From Salinimonas lutimaris (GTDB taxonomy: Bacteria > Pseudomonadota > Gammaproteobacteria > Enterobacterales > Alteromonadaceae), in assembly GCF_005222225.1 (NCBI RefSeq), contig NZ_CP036536.1, positions 2,752,001 to 2,816,000 of the forward strand: a stretch of 64,000 nucleotides of DNA. The letters run 5' to 3'. Under the pieces are notes generated by a model. That model made no database searches and was not told where the DNA came from. It saw nothing but the letters and a program-made list of their open reading frames with translations. This document shows positions 63,195 to 64,000 of this stretch, piece after piece (the stretch's first letter is position 1; each line of letters opens with the position of its first letter). The translations under genes were made by a program, and so were the position numbers.

Positions 63195-63450
63195 TGAATT
63201 CTGGCATCCGGTTTAGGTTTAAGTATACTAGCCATAATTATTACGTAAGAACCCAGAATTTGTCTTAATATCGGCGCTTTTTTCGCCAGCATGGATAAAT
63301 CCTGCTTCACAATTTGCTCTGGCGTGGTGATTTTCTCATCGAAAATGACTGCCAAAGCCCGCTATACGCACGTTCATGATGCAGCTTTATGCTGAGTGTG
63401 CGAAGATATCTGGTTCTGACAAAACACCACATTCATACGGAGAACATACA

Positions 63451-64000
63451 ATGACGCACACGCCCGTTGTCGACGTACTTAAGGGTAAGTACGCAGTTGG
63501 CGAAACGGTGACAGTAAAAGGTTGGGTGAGAACACGCCGTGATTCTAAAGCCGGCTTGTCTTTTATTGCACTGCACGATGGTAGCTGTTTTGATCCAGTG
63601 CAGGTTATCGCGTTAAATTCTCTGCCAAATTACGAAAACGATGTGCAGCGCCTGACCGCAGGTTGCTCGCTGTCGGTCACTGCCACGGTAAAAGAATCTC
63701 AGGGTCAGGGCCAGTCTCTGGAACTGGAAGCCACTGCAATCGAAGTGCTGGGCTGGGTAGAAAACCCGGACTCTTACCCGATGGCCGCCAAGCGTCACTC
63801 AATTGAGTATTTGCGTGAGTATGCCCACCTGCGTCCTCGTACCAATGTGATTGGCGCGGTTACCCGGGTTCGTAACTGTTTGTCTCAGGCAATCCACCGC
63901 TTTTTCCATGAACGCGGATATTACTGGATCAGCACCCCAATTCTGACGGCCAGTGACACAGAAGGTGCCGGTGAAATGTTCCGCGTATCCACACTGGATA
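63451..64000 (+). CDS. asnS: Asparaginyl-tRNA synthetase, N-terminal part
   Basis: Open frame from the ATG at 63451 to the window edge (183 codons of about 466). The N-terminal OB-fold anticodon-binding domain ([19 protein letters not shown]) runs to about 110. The start of the class II catalytic core follows ([17 protein letters not shown], then [27 protein letters not shown], motif 2 region to follow). GGAG lies eight bases before the start. The preceding 256 bases hold only its promoter region. Confidence 0.96.
   Translation, partial: MTHTPVVDVLKGKYAVGETVTVKGWVRTRRDSKAGLSFIALHDGSCFDPVQVIALNSLPNYENDVQRLTAGCSLSVTATVKESQGQGQSLELEATAIEVLGWVENPDSYPMAAKRHSIEYLREYAHLRPRTNVIGAVTRVRNCLSQAIHRFFHERGYYWISTPILTASDTEGAGEMFRVSTLD

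Overview
The window looks like a contiguous piece of chromosome from a marine gammaproteobacterium, most likely an Alteromonadaceae member (Alteromonas/Salinimonas type). This placement is an inference. It rests on gammaproteobacterial gene order (rluB-scpB-scpA-yciO-rnm facing trpE; ybbP-ybbA facing tesA; folX-yfcH; tRNA-Val genes diverging from gltX with tRNA-Ala/Glu beyond it), a fused trpCF, a class II DAHP synthase and near-50 % GC. No prophage, plasmid, integron or CRISPR array is visible. The only mobile-type gene is a REP-associated (RAYT) transposase. The left end (1 to about 700) is clearly more AT-rich than the rest.

Layout. 1-4.6 kb: truncated TRIC/UPF0126 membrane protein, SDR reductase, SOS-controlled recN, bamE, small hypotheticals. 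4.9-11.3 kb: OprO/P-type porin, frmA, TM2 protein plus acpH, DUF445 protein, dkgB. 11.5-22.5 kb: minus-strand operon rnm-yciO-scpA-scpB-rluB, facing the attenuated trp operon (trpL-E-G-D-CF-B-A-yciI). 22.5-32 kb: flavin-fold protein, PepSY/PhoP/PhoQ-like signalling operon, AI-2E family permease, folX-yfcH, ybbAP, tesA. 32-37.3 kb: paired exported amidohydrolases, dusC, DUF1289 cassette, M14-like hydrolase. 37.4-41.6 kb: translation block of six tRNA-Glu, two tRNA-Ala, gltX and five tRNA-Val. 41.6-43.1 kb: RAYT gene flanked by REP-like repeats. 43.1-51.7 kb: GNAT, moaA, OafA-type acyltransferase, small DUF proteins, DAHP synthase, btuCD with a low-molecular-weight phosphatase. 52-57.7 kb: pepE and the divergent biotin locus bioBFCD / bioA. 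57.7-64 kb: DUF2937, a small orphan gene, a two-gene ATP-grasp/GNAT-peptidase cassette, a Ca/Na antiporter, and asnS running off the right end.

How the genes work together. Tryptophan biosynthesis is complete from chorismate and carries a leader peptide with three consecutive Trp codons, an antiterminator and a terminator. DAHP synthase upstream in the pathway is encoded about 30 kb away. Biotin synthesis from the BioC step onward is present, with a probable BirA operator between bioB and bioA. gltX sits between the tRNA-Glu genes it charges and a tRNA-Val cluster, with strong stable-RNA promoters on each side. Candidate PhoB/OmpR-type sites (TGACA repeated every 11 bp) precede two short orphan ORFs, and weaker ones precede the porin gene.

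Most worth following up: the RLAN/ATP-grasp plus GNAT-C39 cassette (59.0-61.6 kb); the RAYT with its covarying hairpins; the shared leader-hairpin architecture in the tRNA-Glu array; the TGACA-site small ORFs; the amidohydrolase lacking metal ligands; and a minisatellite that repeats the stop-codon end of a gene.
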